This document shows positions 12,995 through 14,721 of a stretch of DNA of 14,721 nt, piece after piece. Position numbers and translations under genes: made by a program. Origin of the DNA: Dehalococcoidales bacterium (lineage in GTDB: Bacteria > Chloroflexota > Dehalococcoidia > Dehalococcoidales > Fen-1064). The stretch's first letter is position 1. Every line of letters begins with the position of its first letter. The stretch covers positions 1-14,721 of the forward strand of contig JAQTOJ010000018.1 of NCBI GenBank assembly GCA_028713395.1. The letters run 5' to 3'. The notes beneath the pieces were generated by a model, which worked only from the letters and a program-made list of their open reading frames with translations, ran no database searches and had not been told where the DNA came from.

Positions 12995-13813
12995 TTGGCG
13001 AATTTAGGCAATTTCCTACCGGGGGCGTTATTAGCCCGTGTGCTTGATATCCGGTGTCATAACTGCGGGTTACAAACATCGGGTTTACTAATAGGTAATT
13101 GTCCCCGCTGCGGTTACCCTTCTGCTCCCAAATTCACGTGCTCCCAATGCGGTTTACAATTTGTGCGGGCTAAAAAGGACCTTTGTCCAAGATGCCGGAA
13201 ACCTTATGCGGACCAACCGGCAATATCGCTAACGGTTACGAAAGCGGTGGACACACCACCCGCTCCGGCGATGGCGGAGAGTCCGACCCCACCGCCATTA
13301 GCGCCGCCGGTTACGCCGCCCGACCCACCGCCAAGCGTCCCAACGGTTCCCACCATGCCGGTTGACGCAGGAACGGTTTTACCTGCCTTAACAGAAAATC
13401 CCGCGCCGGAAACGACTCCCGTTAACAACAACGCGGAAATATTGCCCGCACCCTCGCCGGAAGAAAAAACGCCCAAACTTGTCAAATTCCGGGCAACATT
13501 ATCCGAAGACGAGGCGGTGACTATCGATGAACTGGTTGCCTTGATAAAAGATGACGATACCGGTTATATCGGTACAATGGTCAAGTTAAAAGGTCTGGTG
13601 GAGAGCGTGTCCCTGGAAGATATTGGTGATCCGCACCTGCTTTTAAGCAGCCCGGATATGGCCATGAAACATAAGGCCAGGGTAAAGTGTGATCCGCGTT
13701 ACAGTGCGGCCGTAAGGCGGATGATTACCGGTCAGAGAATTACCGTACTGGGTAAATACACCGGACATGACCGGACATTAATTCATATTGAGGATGCCAT
13801 TCCGGTCGGTTAA
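12995..13813 (+). CDS. Zinc-ribbon, proline-rich, OB-fold-like protein
   Basis: A 272-residue cytosolic protein in three parts. Residues 20-67 carry four CxxC knuckles (C21/C24, C36/C39, C49/C52, C64/C67), enough for two zinc ribbons. Residues 85-165 are a low-complexity linker very rich in Pro, Thr and Val (PPPLAPPVTPPDPPP). Residues 170-272 resemble a tRNA_anti-like OB fold, with segments GTMVKLKGLVESVS, ARVKCDPRYSAAV, GQRITVLGKYTG and a final strand IHIEDAIPV. The TTG at 12995 is chosen because CAGGA stands seven bases upstream and the first zinc knuckle needs it. The gene has its own promoter and ends at a shared terminator. It might bind nucleic acid or act as a scaffold; no function can be named. 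It sits between two archaellin loci but reads as an independent unit. Confidence 0.82.
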   Translation: MANLGNFLPGALLARVLDIRCHNCGLQTSGLLIGNCPRCGYPSAPKFTCSQCGLQFVRAKKDLCPRCRKPYADQPAISLTVTKAVDTPPAPAMAESPTPPPLAPPVTPPDPPPSVPTVPTMPVDAGTVLPALTENPAPETTPVNNNAEILPAPSPEEKTPKLVKFRATLSEDEAVTIDELVALIKDDDTGYIGTMVKLKGLVESVSLEDIGDPHLLLSSPDMAMKHKARVKCDPRYSAAVRRMITGQRITVLGKYTGHDRTLIHIEDAIPVG

Positions 13814-13833
13814 GGGAGATTCATTAGAATCAA

Positions 13834-13868
13834 AAAAGCGCCCCGCGAATTTCGCGGGGCGCTTTTAT
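13834..13868. terminator. Bidirectional terminator between zinc-ribbon gene and third archaellin
   Basis: A perfect stem AAAAGCGCCCCGCG/CGCGGGGCGCTTTT (13834-13847 with 13853-13866) with a 5-base AATTT loop. T runs are present on both strands (TTTTATTTT on plus, TTTTTT on minus), fitting the convergent genes on either side. Confidence 0.92.
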
Positions 13869-13886
13869 TTTGACTTCTTAATGGCT

Positions 13887-14462
13887 CTAATACAGATCGG
13901 TGGTCTTTTCCACGGTTCCCGGCAGGCTGCGTCTGATAGTGAGGGTAGCGCCTGAAGGCGGTATCATCTGGATGTTAAAGGCGTCATAAGCCCCTATGGC
14001 GGCGGCATCCGGTAAGGTGATGGTTACGGTAAATTGTTCATCGCCTTCCAGCATGTTGGCGGTGCCCCGTTCCGTGCTGCCTTCTGAAAGCGCCATGTCA
14101 ACCGCCAGGCCCTCGGCATGGGTTTCGCTATCCCAATAGTTCACGACCACCGTATCCATGTCTATTTTCTGGTTCGGGATTGTCAAGGCAACATTTAATA
14201 TCACGCTATCGATATTGGTGGAATCCGCGCTTATTGCCAGGACGTTGCCTTTGACCATCAAATTCCCTTGCGCCTGGTCAAGTCCTTTATAAACGGTTTC
14301 CTTGCCTTTTTCTGCGGAGAAAATACCGGCGGACAGCACGGCATAGGCGAGCACCGAGGCGACGGTCACGAAGGCGATCAAGATGATCGCCGTTTCCAGG
14401 CCGGTCATACCTCTCTGGTTCAGTTTAAGGTCTTGTAGTTTTCTGCTGATTTTGTTATACAT
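13887..14462 (-). CDS. Archaellin, third distal copy
   Basis: A 191-residue filament subunit precursor outside the main operon. The start at 14462 is preceded by GGGAGG at five bases; the open frame reaches upstream to 14597, but that part is promoter sequence. The leader MYNKISRKLQDLKLNQRG is four residues longer than in the other copies and is cleaved after G18. The mature chain starts MTGLETAIILIAFVTVASVLAY, nearly identical to them, with Glu+5. The outer domain keeps NYWD, HAEG, STERG and LEGDEQFTVTITLPD but differs at many other sites, so it is an older paralog. It is transcribed alone, ends at a bidirectional terminator, and has tandem repeats and a palindrome in its upstream region. 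It may be a minor, basal or conditionally made filament protein. Confidence 0.9.
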   Translation of the reverse strand: MYNKISRKLQDLKLNQRGMTGLETAIILIAFVTVASVLAYAVLSAGIFSAEKGKETVYKGLDQAQGNLMVKGNVLAISADSTNIDSVILNVALTIPNQKIDMDTVVVNYWDSETHAEGLAVDMALSEGSTERGTANMLEGDEQFTVTITLPDAAAIGAYDAFNIQMIPPSGATLTIRRSLPGTVEKTTDLY

Positions 14463-14558
14463 ATAAACCTCCCTGTTTACAACTACTATCAAAATAAACC
14501 GGAGAGAGGTAATAACTGGTAAAAATCTTTGGGAAAAGATAAATATCTCATAAAGAGC

Positions 14559-14576
14559 CGGGGAAAGCGGGGAAAG
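14559..14576 (-). repeat. Two tandem 9-bp repeats upstream of the third archaellin
   Basis: CGGGGAAAG occurs twice without a gap (14559-14567 and 14568-14576), about 100 bases before the archaellin start and next to the palindrome at 14578-14590. It may be a regulator site. Confidence 0.5.
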
Positions 14577-14577
14577 T

Positions 14578-14590
14578 GGAAGTGACTTCC
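14578..14590. promoter_or_regulatory. Palindrome GGAAGT-G-ACTTCC, candidate operator
   Basis: A perfect 13-base palindrome with 6-base arms, between the divergent third archaellin and the gene starting at 14619. Its symmetry suits a dimeric repressor or activator. The function is inferred from position only. Confidence 0.4.
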
Positions 14591-14618
14591 GTAACATACA
14601 ACTCTAATTGACGGTGAT

Positions 14619-14721
14619 ATGAGTCGCAGTTCTACCTACACCGTGGAATATGATAGTGATTTTCATCATCTGACCTGGGATCATGGTAAAAATGAGTGGA
14701 GGGTGATCAAAACCTTGAAAT
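14619..14721 (+). CDS. Start of an unidentified gene, cut by window end
   Basis: An open frame from the ATG at 14619 to the window end gives 34 residues (MSRSSTYTVEYDSDFHHLTW, then DHGKNEWRVIKTLK). The ribosome-binding site is weak (GGTG four bases upstream). The peptide is polar, with no signal or membrane segment in the visible part. It is divergent from the third archaellin and may share its regulatory region. Too short to assign. Confidence 0.45.
   Translation, partial: MSRSSTYTVEYDSDFHHLTWDHGKNEWRVIKTLK

Noticed and set aside
14463..14597. Longer N-terminus of the third archaellin
   Set aside because: The added residues are not like a class III leader, and GGGAGG stands at the right distance before the start at 14462.
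1..14721. CRISPR arrays, tRNA or rRNA genes, insertion sequences
   Set aside because: No regularly spaced long repeats, cloverleaf genes, transposase frames or terminal inverted repeats were seen on either strand.

Overview
The window carries an archaellum (archaeal-type flagellum) gene cluster in what reads as a bacterial genome. The archaeal signature is unambiguous. On the minus strand there are archaellins with class III signal peptides, an ArlC/D/E-like switch protein, ArlG- and ArlF-like stator proteins, the KaiC-like ATPase ArlH, two ArlI motor ATPases and the membrane platform ArlJ. The surroundings are bacterial: an OmpR-type response regulator with a winged-helix output domain, a hybrid histidine kinase, strong AGGAGG ribosome-binding sites, a TTGACA/TAGATT promoter and GC-rich hairpin-plus-T-run terminators. 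Archaella are known in some Chloroflexota, so that phylum is the best guess for the host. This is inferred from gene content, since no marker gene lies in the window.

Layout. Positions 1-1601 (+): the 3' part of a hybrid histidine kinase overlapping an OmpR-family regulator, closed by a strong terminator. Positions 1602-2627 (+): an intergenic stretch with three TGACCC repeats at exact 11-bp spacing, then a secreted or anchored protein of unknown function and a small three-helix membrane protein. Positions 2617-11715 (-): the archaellum operon, read from right to left as archaellin, archaellin, hairpin, ArlC/D/E-like, ArlG-like, ArlF-like, ArlH, ArlI-1, ArlI-2, ArlJ and a 68-residue protein. 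Positions 11716-12188: a divergent regulatory region with a leader ribosome-binding site for the archaellins and a hairpin-rich stretch. Positions 12189-12805 (+): a 69-residue protein and a divergent receiver-domain protein. Positions 12995-13813 (+): a zinc-ribbon/proline-rich/OB-like protein with its own promoter. Positions 13887-14462 (-): a third archaellin, with a bidirectional terminator between the two. Positions 14619-14721 (+): the start of a further gene, cut by the window end.

Working model. Archaellins are cleaved by a class III signal peptidase that is not in this window and polymerise on the ArlJ/ArlI/ArlH motor. ArlF and ArlG should form the periplasmic/envelope stator, and the ArlC/D/E-like protein the cytosolic ring that receives switching signals. 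The two unlinked receiver-type regulators (897-1601 and 12422-12805) are candidates to control expression or rotation, but nothing in the sequence proves this. The most unusual points are the bacterial setting, the tandem ArlI paralogs, the single merged ArlC/D/E-like protein, the apparent AUA (or CUG) start of arlG, and the leader and intercistronic RNA signals flanking the archaellin genes.
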